NCBI GenBank assembly: GCA_963676095.1
Contig: OY781040.1
Coordinates: forward strand, 2,666,001-2,730,000
Source: G963676095 sp963676095
GTDB lineage: Bacteria; Bacteroidota; Bacteroidia; Bacteroidales; Prolixibacteraceae
Reading direction: 5' to 3'
Length of the DNA: 64,000 nucleotides
This document shows positions 1 through 8,942 of this stretch, piece after piece; position 1 is the first letter of the stretch, and every line of letters starts with the position of its first letter. Under the pieces are notes generated by a model that saw nothing but the letters and a program-made list of their open reading frames with translations, was not told the origin of the DNA and did not search any database. A program made the position numbers and the translations under genes.

Positions 1-1137
1 CAGCGTTATAAAATGCCCAAAGCGGTGCGTGGCCTTTGTTGCGGTCCGTCTTACCAGTTCGAGCAGAAAATAGCAGATCAGTGCAACATAGATTTGCGAT
101 TTGCAGGCATTCTCACTGGTTCCAAGGAAGTTCTTTATCTGGAGGTTTTGTTTCATCAGCTTGAAAAATGTTTCGATATACCACCTTCTTTTATACAGTT
201 CCGCAATGACGGAAGCATCCCAATCAAGGTTATTTGTTACCAGTGCTATTACCTTGTGTTTTTTTGTTTTTGTCTTACGGTCGGTTTCTTCAAAATAAAT
301 GGCAACACGCCTTAGTGTTATATCGTCCATCCCTGCTTCGACGGCAGCAACACTGCTTAATTTTATAGTTTCGTCTTTGAGAATTTCAAAATCACGGTCG
401 TCCGGCAGGTCAAGTTCTTCTATTTCCTGGTACACCGTATTTGATTTCATCCGTGTGATAAAGATGTTTTGGTCGTCGACCCTTTGTTTGAACAGGGAAA
501 AATCAAAATATCCCCGGTCGTCAACAACAATGGTGTCTTTGGGGTAACGGAATCCGTCAACCCCTCGCCTGTCGCTTAGTTTGGCTTCGGTAATGTTTAT
601 AATCTCAGGCAACATTGTTTTCTCGTCAAGGCTCACATGTGCCTTTATGCCTCCTTTAGCTGTCCGGTATGAGGCCCATTCGAAGAGGCTAAGGCAAACG
701 CTCATTATGGTGGCATCGACCAATTTGATGTTTTTCCCTTCAATTTCCTTTATCTCTTTATACCCGGGGCGTTTACTAAAAACATTTCGGTAATGTTCCA
801 CCAGCTTGTGGTATATCTCGCAGAATACTTCATAGTTGCGTTTGGCATTGCCATCGCTCATGGTGGAACGTGCCGGGCTTTGGCTCAACCCAATGTCCCT
901 GAGAAATTTTTCGTCACCGCCCAACCCGATACAAATCTCGCGGTGGCTCGTGCATTTATTCAGCTGTCCGAACATTAATGCTACAAGTTGGTCGTAGGTT
1001 TTGTAATTGCTACAATATTTATCCGTTTGATATTTGTCGATACTTGTTATCAGAATGTGACGGGGAATCAAATCAATTAACTGTCCGAACAATGGTATGT
1101 CAGACTTTTTTGTATTTTTATGCATCGGAAAGCTCAT
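1..1137 (-). CDS. IS4-family DDE transposase (DUF4372 type), partial
   Basis: This reading frame stays open from position 1137 to the left edge, so the C-terminus is missing. The product would cut and join the ends of its insertion sequence. Reading the minus strand gives an N-terminal DUF4372-like region with the motif LVALMFGQLN, then a DDE core. D141 lies in KLVDAT, D206 in VVDDRGYF, and E322 in YKRRWYIETFFKLMK. The last motif fits the IS4 signature Y-2-R-3-E-6-K (Y315, R318, E322, K329). Two in-frame ATG codons are possible, at 1137 and 1125; the first is used here. No frameshift is seen in the visible part, so the enzyme may be intact if the remainder is. Small plus-strand frames over this stretch are shadows. 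Confidence 0.88.
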   Translation of the reverse strand, partial: MSFPMHKNTKKSDIPLFGQLIDLIPRHILITSIDKYQTDKYCSNYKTYDQLVALMFGQLNKCTSHREICIGLGGDEKFLRDIGLSQSPARSTMSDGNAKRNYEVFCEIYHKLVEHYRNVFSKRPGYKEIKEIEGKNIKLVDATIMSVCLSLFEWASYRTAKGGIKAHVSLDEKTMLPEIINITEAKLSDRRGVDGFRYPKDTIVVDDRGYFDFSLFKQRVDDQNIFITRMKSNTVYQEIEELDLPDDRDFEILKDETIKLSSVAAVEAGMDDITLRRVAIYFEETDRKTKTKKHKVIALVTNNLDWDASVIAELYKRRWYIETFFKLMKQNLQIKNFLGTSENACKSQIYVALICYFLLELVRRTATKATHRFGHFITL

Positions 1138-1213
1138 AATTCTTTTTTAAGTGTTTTGTCGCCTTAAAATTTTGAATTTTTGAGCTTTTTTCCTAATTAA
1201 GAATTCCGGACAG
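1..1213 (-). mobile_element. Insertion sequence, IS4-type, left part outside the window
   Basis: The transposase gene and its upstream non-coding leader (about 1138-1213) form one end of an insertion sequence. The other end lies beyond position 1. The inferred terminus is near 1206-1213, where the minus strand reads CTGTCCGG and continues into an AT-rich leader. It abuts the last codon of a truncated ApeA-like gene. The exact inverted repeat and target duplication cannot be fixed because only one end is visible; the stop codon of the interrupted gene (1214-1216) may be part of the element end or of the target. Confidence 0.7.
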
Positions 1214-1996
1214 CTATGGGATCGGATGATAAATTTTCCGACCATCTGTTAACTCTTGATAGCTGTCATAATCATATAAAATTATTTCGGAAGGACGACA
1301 TGTGGAAAGTGTCGCTAGTGAAATAAATTGTAAAAACAAAAGAGCCTTATCTAGAAGCTCCCAAATATCAACTTTTCCAGTTAGAGATTCGATTTCAAAA
1401 TATGTATTTTGACCAAATTGCACTGTTAACAAATCATCTGAACTATTGATGAATGATCCACCTTTTAATAGTAATTTAAATGAGGGATCAACCCAAGTCT
1501 CATTTTTTAACGTTGAGGCTTTGTTTGCTGAAACAGAATATGAAATTTCTTCAATCTCCCTTTCTTTATCGAATTGGATAGTATTCTTAATTACACCGGG
1601 ATATAGCCAAATGCTTAGGAGAGGAGAATGTATTTGTATTTTATTGAATGTTTTTTCATACATAGAAGGCATATGCTTTCCAACCACGGCATACTGACTA
1701 CTATATCTTGTAATTGGAAACCGGCAACTCAAATTGAGACTTCCAGAAGGATAGCAGTTAAAAAGAGTTATTTCCTTAGAATCAGATGTAATTCCATGAA
1801 TAACGGATTCCTGTTCTTTATCTATAAACGACTGAATAGGGGACTCACTTTTTTTGAATCCTCCGATTAATTCCAATATGATTTTTTCATCAGGGTTGAA
1901 AGTCAATATCCCAGCAACCTCACTATTATTGGAATATGGTAGAAACCAATACCCTTTATATTCAAATTTTTCAGTCACAATAGATAATTTTTTCAT
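1214..1996 (-). pseudogene. ApeA-like N-terminal domain protein, 3' end lost at the IS
   Basis: The visible 260 residues resemble the ApeA N-terminal domain (ApeA_NTD1), starting FEYKGYWFLP followed by a GxLTFxPD-like strand and an IILELIG motif. ApeA is an anti-phage abortive protein in which this sensor domain is followed by a C-terminal HEPN RNase domain, giving about 450 residues. Here the protein stops at DGRKIYHPIP, before any HEPN domain and directly at the inferred IS end. This implies disruption by the insertion. An upstream ATG at 2038 would add 14 hydrophobic residues; the start at 1996 (MKKLSIV) fits the family better. The family call rests on recognised sequence style, not on a search. 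The truncated product is probably inactive for the RNase function. Confidence 0.6.
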
Positions 1997-2074
1997 ACTC
2001 CATTGGAAGGCAAATTCAATAATAAACACAAACAACACTGAAAAATGATCCTTGTTATGATTACATCTAGAATC

Positions 2075-2611
2075 TTATTTCTTTGTTTCTTCTTTTCCTT
2101 CCGGTCCGAAAACCTTCTTCAGCACCTCCGGGTGTTCTTTCAGGTTTTTAGTAATAAAATCCTCCAATGAAATGTGAAAATATTTCACAATCCGGATTAT
2201 TAGCGGAAGGTCTGGTTTGGACCCTCTTTCATAGGAGGCAACATTGTCTCTTGTTATCCCCAGGATACGGGCAAAGGATTCCTGACTTTCGTGAACAGAC
2301 TCTCTCAGTAGTTTTAAATTCCCGGACAAAAAAGTGCCGCCGGCAATCTTATCGTACAACAACACAAGTTCTTCTTCCTTCTCATAATCAGAAACAAGCG
2401 GTTCCCCTTCACCTTTTATCAGCCAATACAGGTTAATATTCGGATAAGCATCCGCGATAGACTTTAATGTAGAAAAGGAAGGTTCACTTTGACGAGGACC
2501 AACAATCCCATTTATGGTTGTCGTCTTTAAATCAGTGGCTTCTGCAAATATATTTTGTCGTCCGTTAGCTAATAAATCAATCAAAACCTTAATGCGATCA
2601 TTAATGCTCAT
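2075..2611 (-). CDS. XRE-family transcriptional regulator with two HTH regions
   Basis: This 178-residue cytoplasmic DNA-binding protein has an N-terminal helix-turn-helix-like segment (about 5-70, including TTTINGIVGPRQ and LYWLIKGEG, typical of Bacteroidetes Cro/CI-like regulators). A second, better HTH_3 follows at about 95-155 (LRESVHESQESFARILGITRDNVASYERG). The C-terminus is short, charged and lysine-rich. It lies 78 bp upstream of, and in the same direction as, the truncated ApeA-like gene, and is divergent from the susC-like gene at 2866. It could regulate either neighbour, but no operator is evident. Many phage-defence genes are preceded by such a regulator, so a role with the ApeA-like gene is plausible though inferred. 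Confidence 0.85.
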   Translation of the reverse strand: MSINDRIKVLIDLLANGRQNIFAEATDLKTTTINGIVGPRQSEPSFSTLKSIADAYPNINLYWLIKGEGEPLVSDYEKEEELVLLYDKIAGGTFLSGNLKLLRESVHESQESFARILGITRDNVASYERGSKPDLPLIIRIVKYFHISLEDFITKNLKEHPEVLKKVFGPEGKEETKK

Positions 2612-2775
2612 CAGAATTTTTTTACAAAATTTTTCATTAAATCATTGTTTTTTAATACACCGTTGCGTATTTTTACAATCAGAACTAAAACCCGCTTTTG
2701 CCTATGATCTAAATTTACACTGACTAAAACAAAAACCCGCCGGAGTTTTTAGTTGCCTTTTCCGGTGTGAAATTC

Positions 2776-2823
2776 CCTGCGGTTCCAAAAAATAAGTATT
2801 GGCGTACTGTTCGGAACCGCAGG
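2776..2823 (+). promoter_or_regulatory. Leader stem-loop upstream of the susC-like gene
   Basis: A perfect 11-bp inverted repeat (CCTGCGGTTCC at 2776-2786 and its complement at 2813-2823) encloses a 26-nt loop and ends 42 bp before the ATG at 2866. It is not followed by a T-run, so it is more likely a 5' UTR structure than a terminator. The downstream start context TCAAATTT-ATG recurs at the two other susC genes in this window, each with a stem-loop in the same place. Confidence 0.55.
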
Positions 2824-2865
2824 ATTAGTGTTTTACTAAAATTTTAAACTTTAAACTTCAAATTT

Positions 2866-5800
2866 ATGGAAAAAGCCTTAAAAACACGTTCCTGTGTTTA
2901 TGGAATTTTTATGCTCTTTTTGGTCCACTCCATCATCGGGACCTCATCTATCCAGGCCGGTATTCCCCTTCCCGGGGACAAAACGGCCGGCATTCATTCT
3001 TCTTCTCAGCCTATCGCCCCGGAAGTTTCCGGGCAACAGCAAAAGACCGTCAGCGGAACGGTTACCGACAAGCAAGGCCAGCCACTGACCGGCGTTACCA
3101 TCGTTGTAAAAGGGACAACCACCGGGACCGTTACGGGCTTCGACGGGAACTACAAATTGACGAACGTACCGGCCAATGCGACCCTGGTATTTTCGTTTGT
3201 CGGTATGACAACGCAGGAAATTGCGGTATCCGGCCGGGCAAAAATAAATTCCGTTATGGAAGAAAAAGCCGTCGGCATCGAAGAGGTCGTGGCTATTGGC
3301 TACGGCACACAGAAAAAGCTCGAGCTGACCAGCGCTGTTTCCAATGTTAACTCGGAAGATTTCGTTAAAGGTTCGACCACCGACGCAGCCCAGCTGATCA
3401 AGGGACAGGTAGCCGGGGTTACGGTTGTCAACCCGGATGCAGACCCGACCGGCACCTCGCAGATCGTTTTAAGAGGGGTGACCACACTGGAAGCGGAAAC
3501 CCAACCCCTGATCGTCATTGACGGGGTCCCGGGCGACCTGACCGATGTTGCCCCCGAAGACATCGAATCCATCGATATTCTGAAGGATGGTTCCGCCGCA
3601 GCCATTTACGGGACAAGAGGCACAAACGGAGTAGTGCTGATCACCACCAAAGGTGTTAAAAAAGAAATCCCGGCCACGATCGAGTGGAACAGCTATCTTA
3701 CCACCCAGTCGATCACCAAAAGCCTGCGCTTTATGAACGCCCCGGAATACCGGGAACTCGTGGCAGAAGGCAAATCCGGTGCAATCGACTACGGGTCGGA
3801 TACAGACTGGATCGACGAAATTTTCCGGACACCTGTTTCCCATACGCATAATGTGAGTATGAAAGGAGGAGACGCTAACAGCAATTATATTATGAACGTC
3901 AATTACAAAGAGCTTGAAGGATTAATGCTGAAGTCGGACAATAAAGTTTTCAATGTCCGGATAGAGGCCAACCATACCATGTTTGACGGGAAACTGAAAA
4001 TTAAAGGCGCGGTAATGGGGTATGACCAGAAATATTTCTCAGGCGGCGACGGGTATAGCTGGCGGGGCGACGTTTACAGGAACGCCCTGATCTATAACCC
4101 GACCGATCCGGTAAAAGATACAGACGGGAACTGGACCGAGCATCCGGATATGAATAATTACTGCAACCCGGTTGCCTTGATTGAAGAAACGGACGGATCG
4201 ATCCGTATTACCAATTTCAAGCCTTTCGGAACGGTAATGTTGTTTCCGCTGGAAGGGCTGACCTTTAAAATTCTGGCATCCCGCGATATTTACAACAAAA
4301 CCGCCGGCTATGCCGAATCCTTTAAGCACATCAACAGCATTAAGAATAGCAGGACAGGATTTGCCTCGAGAGGGACCACGCGGGATGTGGACGACCTGCT
4401 TGAGGCAACGGGCACCTATGTCAGGTCGTTTGGCAAACACAATATCAACTTGCTGGAAGGGTACAGTTTCCAAAAGAATACCTATGAATTTTACTGGATG
4501 AACACCTACGATTTTTCCAGCGACCTGTATTCCTACAATAACATGTCTGATGGTTCGGCGTTGACCGAAGGCCTTGCGGGCATGGACTCGGAAAAAAGTT
4601 CATCCAAACTGGTCAGCTACTTTTCAAGGGTCAATTATAACTACCGTAACAAATACCTGCTAATGGCCAGTATCCGCTACGAAGGATCGACCAAGTTCGG
4701 GGAACACCATAAATGGGGTGCTTTTCCTGCTGTTTCTGCCGGCTGGAACATAATCAATGAATCCTTTATGAAAAGCTGGCAGTCAAAGATCAGTGCCTTC
4801 AAGATCCGGGGAGGCTACGGCATAACCGGTACAGCCCCATCCGATTCCTACGCTTCCTTAAGCCGTCTTTCCACCTCGACCAAATATTACTACAACGGCG
4901 AGTGGATTTCCACGATCTACCCTTCGTCCAATGCCAATCCGGATTTAAAATGGGAAAAGAAGAAGGAGATCAACCTCGGGATGGAAGTAGGGGCTTTTCA
5001 CGACCGGCTTTCCGTGAACCTTGACCTCTACAAACGGACAACAAAAGATCTCCTGTGGGATTATACCGTTTCAACACCACCCTATCTTTACAGTACTGTC
5101 CTTGCCAATGCGGGAAAAATCAGCAACAAAGGTATCGAACTTGGGATCAGGGCAGTGCCGGCCAAAACTCCGGGACTGACCTGGGAGACCGAGATCAACT
5201 GTTCCACAAACCGGAATAAGGTGATCTCCCTATCAAGTGACCAGTATCACCTGCAAGGCGGCTATTTCGATACCGGTTCAACCGATGAACCTATCCAGAG
5301 TACGACGCACCGGGTACAGGAAGGAAAACCAATCGGTAACTTTTACGGGTATAAATCGGTCGGTGTCGATGACGACGGGTACTGGATTATCGAAGGAGAA
5401 GACGGCAATCCGAAGGCTATTGCCGATCAGGAGCCGGAAGACAAAAAAATACTGGGAAATGGCTTGCCGAGATATTACCTGAACTGGAACAACACGGTCA
5501 AGTACAAACGGTTCGACCTGAATATCACCATGAGGGGAGCTTTCGACTTTCAGATTCTGAACATGACCAAAATGTTTTACGCCGTACCGGTCAGCCTGAC
5601 CCGCGGAAATGTAATGAAATGCACTTACGACAAGATCTACGGAAAAGTTCCCCTGAACGATGCCCAGGAGCTTCAATATGTCAGCTATTTTATTGAAAAC
5701 GGCGATTATTGGAAAATAGACAATATTACGCTTGGTTATACTTTCGACCTGAAGGGCGGGCCTGTCAGGTATCTGCGGGTTTATGCTTCCGGGTCCAACC

Positions 5801-6558
5801 TGTTCACGTTTACCGGGTACAGCGGGATCGATCCGGAAGTGAACAGCGTAGGTCTTTACCCGAGAAACGACCTGTATGTGAACCTCTTCATTGGCAGTGT
5901 GGCATCTGCCGGCATAAACGGGAACAAGGTCACCCTGAAACAGGAAACCGGTTACCCCTGGGACGGAAAGATAAAACTGACCATCCAGTCTGCCGGTGAA
6001 AAAAATTTCAGGTTGCTGGTCAGGATCCCGGGATGGGCGGAAAATCAGGCGGTCCCTTCCGATCTGTATACTTTTGCCGGAAATGGAACAACAAAACCGG
6101 TTTTAATAAAAGTGAATAACCGGAAAACCGATTATACTGTAAAGAACGGTTATGCTGCCATAGAACGTTACTGGAGAAACGGAGATGAAGTCGATATCAG
6201 CATCCCGATGGAGATCAAACACGTTTATGCCAACGAAAAAGTGGATGCAGACAAAGGTTGTGTCGCCTACCAGCGGGGACCGGTCGTGTATTGCCTGGAA
6301 GGCATCGACAACAACGGAGATGCGCTGAATGCCGTTGTCGGTCCGGAAGATAAGGACAATTATGTATTTATGCCTGGTTTGCTGAACGGCATAGGGGTAA
6401 TTCACATGCAGGGACAGCAGGTATGGAAAGTTGCAAATCCGGCATCCGAAACCGTTAAGAATGTCCAACTGACGGCTATCCCCTATTATGCGTGGGCTAA
6501 CCGGGGAAAAAGTTCAATGACCGTCTGGATTCCTGAAAAACAAATGGGGAAACGGTAA
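2866..6558 (+). CDS. SusC-like TonB-dependent receptor fused in frame to a GH127 C-terminal fragment
   Basis: This 1230-residue protein has two origins. Residues 1-1000 are a SusC-like outer-membrane receptor: signal peptide (about 1-31), carboxypeptidase-regulatory-like domain (about 62-140), TonB-box region EEVVAIGYGTQKK, plug and barrel. It lacks an STN domain, so it is not wired to an ECF/FecR pair. The barrel reaches GYSGIDPEVNSVGLYPRN, where a SusC would need only one more strand ending in F. From NDLYVNLFIGS (residue 1001, position about 5866) the sequence is instead the C-terminal beta-sandwich of a GH127/DUF1680 beta-L-arabinofuranosidase (RIPGWAENQ, AYQRGPVVYCLEG). The catalytic barrel of GH127 and the terminal beta-signal of SusC are both absent. 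No susD follows. GC and G/C-ending codons look higher than in the other two susC genes. Function is doubtful; a genuine product would be unusual. Confidence 0.88.
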   Translation: MEKALKTRSCVYGIFMLFLVHSIIGTSSIQAGIPLPGDKTAGIHSSSQPIAPEVSGQQQKTVSGTVTDKQGQPLTGVTIVVKGTTTGTVTGFDGNYKLTNVPANATLVFSFVGMTTQEIAVSGRAKINSVMEEKAVGIEEVVAIGYGTQKKLELTSAVSNVNSEDFVKGSTTDAAQLIKGQVAGVTVVNPDADPTGTSQIVLRGVTTLEAETQPLIVIDGVPGDLTDVAPEDIESIDILKDGSAAAIYGTRGTNGVVLITTKGVKKEIPATIEWNSYLTTQSITKSLRFMNAPEYRELVAEGKSGAIDYGSDTDWIDEIFRTPVSHTHNVSMKGGDANSNYIMNVNYKELEGLMLKSDNKVFNVRIEANHTMFDGKLKIKGAVMGYDQKYFSGGDGYSWRGDVYRNALIYNPTDPVKDTDGNWTEHPDMNNYCNPVALIEETDGSIRITNFKPFGTVMLFPLEGLTFKILASRDIYNKTAGYAESFKHINSIKNSRTGFASRGTTRDVDDLLEATGTYVRSFGKHNINLLEGYSFQKNTYEFYWMNTYDFSSDLYSYNNMSDGSALTEGLAGMDSEKSSSKLVSYFSRVNYNYRNKYLLMASIRYEGSTKFGEHHKWGAFPAVSAGWNIINESFMKSWQSKISAFKIRGGYGITGTAPSDSYASLSRLSTSTKYYYNGEWISTIYPSSNANPDLKWEKKKEINLGMEVGAFHDRLSVNLDLYKRTTKDLLWDYTVSTPPYLYSTVLANAGKISNKGIELGIRAVPAKTPGLTWETEINCSTNRNKVISLSSDQYHLQGGYFDTGSTDEPIQSTTHRVQEGKPIGNFYGYKSVGVDDDGYWIIEGEDGNPKAIADQEPEDKKILGNGLPRYYLNWNNTVKYKRFDLNITMRGAFDFQILNMTKMFYAVPVSLTRGNVMKCTYDKIYGKVPLNDAQELQYVSYFIENGDYWKIDNITLGYTFDLKGGPVRYLRVYASGSNLFTFTGYSGIDPEVNSVGLYPRNDLYVNLFIGSVASAGINGNKVTLKQETGYPWDGKIKLTIQSAGEKNFRLLVRIPGWAENQAVPSDLYTFAGNGTTKPVLIKVNNRKTDYTVKNGYAAIERYWRNGDEVDISIPMEIKHVYANEKVDADKGCVAYQRGPVVYCLEGIDNNGDALNAVVGPEDKDNYVFMPGLLNGIGVIHMQGQQVWKVANPASETVKNVQLTAIPYYAWANRGKSSMTVWIPEKQMGKR

Positions 6559-6581
6559 TTTGACAGAAAAATAATCAGAAA

Positions 6582-6608
6582 AAAAGGATGGTTGGGCGCC
6601 ATCCTTTT
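6582..6608 (+). terminator. Stem-loop after the susC::GH127 fusion (terminator or orphan susC leader)
   Basis: A perfect 10-bp stem (AAAAGGATGG / CCATCCTTTT) with a 7-nt loop ends in TTTT, 24 bp after the stop codon. It looks like a Rho-independent terminator. It also sits about 25 bp before an ATGAAAAAAAC start (6634), the same layout as the susC leaders elsewhere in the window, so it may instead be the leader of a lost gene. Confidence 0.65.
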
Positions 6609-6633
6609 CTCTTATAACCAAACTCCTAAATCT

Positions 6634-6747
6634 ATGAAAAAAACTATGCTTATTATGTGCTTATCCGAAACAAAGATACATCACAGAAGGGTTAAGGGGT
6701 GCAAAACGAGGTTAAGGAAAGTTAAGACAGGGAGACAGATAAAATAA
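6634..6747 (+). pseudogene. Possible 5' relic of a lost exported-protein gene
   Basis: A 37-codon frame begins MKKTMLIMCLSE after a leader resembling those of exported PUL proteins. It loses any recognisable character after about 11 codons, and the remainder is basic and non-descript. I read it as the start of a gene whose body was deleted; it could equally be chance. The region 6690-6726 also contains GGTTAAGG twice (6690-6697 and 6710-6717) and an AGTTAAG, upstream of the ATPase gene. Confidence 0.25.
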
Positions 6748-6796
6748 ATGCAACAAAGAACAGAAAGTCGTTCGAAAAAATGTAATTCCCTCGAAA

Positions 6797-8095
6797 ATGA
6801 AACGAACAGCCATACAGGAATTGATTTCCTGGAAAAATAAAAAAAACCGGAAGCCACTAATCGTACGGGGTGCCAGGCAGGTAGGAAAAACCTGGCTAAT
6901 GAAAGAATTCGGTAAAAACGAATATAAACAAACGGTATATATCAATTTTGAAAATACCAAAACCCTAAGTACACTTTTCGGGGAAGACTTCAATATTCAG
7001 CGGATTATTACCGCCTTACAGATTGTATCAGGCATTCAGATTGCTCCACAAAACACATTAATTATTTTTGATGAGATACAGGAAGTTCCGGGGGCCATCA
7101 CTTCATTAAAATATTTTTATGAAGATGCGCCTGAATACCACGTCATTGCGGCCGGATCGCTACTGGGGGTAGCCCTGCACCAGCAAACCTCTTTTCCTGT
7201 CGGAAAGGTCGAGTTCCTGGATTTATACCCGCTCAGTTTTAAAGAGTTTCTGATGGCGCTGGATCAACAACCTCTTACAGACTTGTTGGTGAAGCAGGAT
7301 TGGATCCTTATAAAAAACTTTAAGGGAAGATTTATTCAATTCCTTCGTTTTTATTATTACATCGGGGGAATGCCTGAAGCGGTTTTATCATACAGGGAAC
7401 AGAACGATTTTAAAGAAGTACGCGATATCCAGAAGCGAATACTTATGGCTTATGAACAGGATTTTTCGAAGCATGCTCCCGTTGGGATCATTCCACGTAT
7501 CAGAATGCTTTGGAACTCTATTCCGGCGCAGTTGGCCAAAGAAAATAAAAAATTCATTTACGGAGCGGTGAAACCGGGATCAAGGGCCAAAGATTATGAA
7601 TTGGCCTTATCATGGCTGATCGATTGCGGACTAATCCACAAGATAAGCAGGGTTTCAAAACCGGCAATTCCACTAAAAGCGTATGAAGACTTCGGTGCTT
7701 TCAAACTTTTCATTGCAGATGTTGGCCTTTTGGGTGCCATGAGCGATATTGATGTCCAGACATTAATCAAGGGTAATACTATTTTTGAAGAATTTAAAGG
7801 GGCTTTGACAGAACAATACGTTTTACAGCAGTTGATCACACTTCCCGATTTGGCAATACATTATTGGTCGTCCGAAAAATCGAGCGCAGAAATCGATTTT
7901 CTGGTTCAGCATGCCGGTAAGGTAATTCCGATCGAAGTTAAAGCAGAAGAAAATCTGCAAGCCAAAAGCTTAAAGGCATTCTATAACAAATATTCGCCTG
8001 AATTGGCAATTCGGACATCCATGTCTGATTACAGAAAAGAGAGCTGGCTGCAAAATCTTCCTCTTTATGCAGTAACTGAGCTGATAAACACATAG
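6797..8095 (+). CDS. AAA ATPase with DUF4143 domain
   Basis: This 432-residue cytoplasmic ATPase of the AAA_14/DUF4143 family has a Walker A GARQVGKT (25-32), a Walker B LIIFDEIQ (D92, E93) and a sensor-like AAGSLLGVAL at about 120. A DUF4143 C-terminal part (about 200-400) contains the nuclease-fold-like segment EIDFLVQHAGKVIPIEVKAE. The last motif resembles the D...ExK of restriction-like folds (E-I-D then E-V-K). Members are common in Bacteroidetes and archaea; the biological role is unknown. It is preceded by the relic region and not obviously co-transcribed with the ECF gene 111 bp downstream. A divergent paralogue lies at 42439-43740 on the other strand, on the far side of the PUL block. 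Confidence 0.88.
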   Translation: MKRTAIQELISWKNKKNRKPLIVRGARQVGKTWLMKEFGKNEYKQTVYINFENTKTLSTLFGEDFNIQRIITALQIVSGIQIAPQNTLIIFDEIQEVPGAITSLKYFYEDAPEYHVIAAGSLLGVALHQQTSFPVGKVEFLDLYPLSFKEFLMALDQQPLTDLLVKQDWILIKNFKGRFIQFLRFYYYIGGMPEAVLSYREQNDFKEVRDIQKRILMAYEQDFSKHAPVGIIPRIRMLWNSIPAQLAKENKKFIYGAVKPGSRAKDYELALSWLIDCGLIHKISRVSKPAIPLKAYEDFGAFKLFIADVGLLGAMSDIDVQTLIKGNTIFEEFKGALTEQYVLQQLITLPDLAIHYWSSEKSSAEIDFLVQHAGKVIPIEVKAEENLQAKSLKAFYNKYSPELAIRTSMSDYRKESWLQNLPLYAVTELINT

Positions 8096-8206
8096 TCATT
8101 TCCCTTTCTTTCCAAAAGTTAACTCCTGCTAAGAAAAATATTGTAATCAGCCTCAAAAAATATAATTTCGTTTTTATTTCCCTTCTGTTTTGTTTCAGAT
8201 CATCCT

Positions 8207-8791
8207 ATGACTATGTTGTTCACAAATAACGAAAGCACCTGGATCAAAAAGCTGAAAGCCGGCGACAAAAAGGCTTTTGAATTAGTTTTTGAGCACTACA
8301 AAAACTACTTATACCTGTTTATTCGTAAAGCCTTGCCTTCAGAAGAAGATCCGGAAGGAATCGTCCAGGAAGTGTTTATCAGTTTATGGCTCAACAGGGA
8401 CAATCTTGATGAGGATAAACCGCTTAAACCCTGGTTATTTACCATTGCCAAGAACCAGATTTACGACCACCTTCGAAAAATCTATTCAAAAAGAAAATAT
8501 CTGAACACGTTACTTTCGGATTATTCAGTAAATTCCGGGGCTGCAGCAAACGAAGCGGAGTATTGGGAATTTGAGCATTATCTGTCAGAGAAGATCAATC
8601 AGCTGCCGGAAAGACGGAGAGAGATCTTTAAACTTGCAAAACTGGAAGGAAAAAGTTACCGGGAAATAGCGGCACTGCTCAAAATTTCAGAAAATACCGT
8701 AGACATGCAGATGAGATTGGCCAATAGTGCTATTTATCAGGCCGTAAAACAATACCTGACCTGGCTGGTTATTTTCTTCCTGCACTTTTGA
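8207..8791 (+). CDS. ECF RNA polymerase sigma factor (first PUL)
   Basis: This 194-residue Bacteroidetes ECF sigma-70 factor has a sigma-2 region at about 24-90 (ELVFEHYKNYLYLF, GIVQEVFISLWLNRD, PWLFTIAKNQIYDHLRK) and a sigma-4 region at about 128-182 (INQLPERRREIFKLAKLEGKSYREIA, then KISENTVDMQM as the recognition helix). It would direct RNA polymerase to the susC operon when released by the FecR partner encoded 151 bp downstream. The order sigma, anti-sigma, STN-SusC, SusD is the standard trans-envelope signalling cassette. The hydrophobic C-terminus (YLTWLVIFFLHF) is common in this family. The start at 8207 (MTM) is chosen; the ATG at 8213 is equally possible. Confidence 0.92.
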   Translation: MTMLFTNNESTWIKKLKAGDKKAFELVFEHYKNYLYLFIRKALPSEEDPEGIVQEVFISLWLNRDNLDEDKPLKPWLFTIAKNQIYDHLRKIYSKRKYLNTLLSDYSVNSGAAANEAEYWEFEHYLSEKINQLPERRREIFKLAKLEGKSYREIAALLKISENTVDMQMRLANSAIYQAVKQYLTWLVIFFLHF

Positions 8792-8942
8792 CAACAGATG
8801 TGCCGACAGATACTCGGTCAACAATTGATCCGTACTTCTTTCAGCATCTTCCACGCGACAATTCAAAAAAAAATTTACAGCCCGATTACGGAAATCATTT
8901 TTAAATCCGTATTAGGGATAGTTATCATTAAAGCAGGAGTTT

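Noticed and set aside
13..978. Several plus-strand frames of 60-100 codons in the first kilobase
   Set aside because: They overlap the open minus-strand transposase frame, which has the complete DDE and YREK motifs. The plus-strand peptides have no family character.
3469..3849. 126-codon minus-strand frame in the susC region
   Set aside because: It is antisense to the SusC plug, which is strongly conserved on the plus strand.
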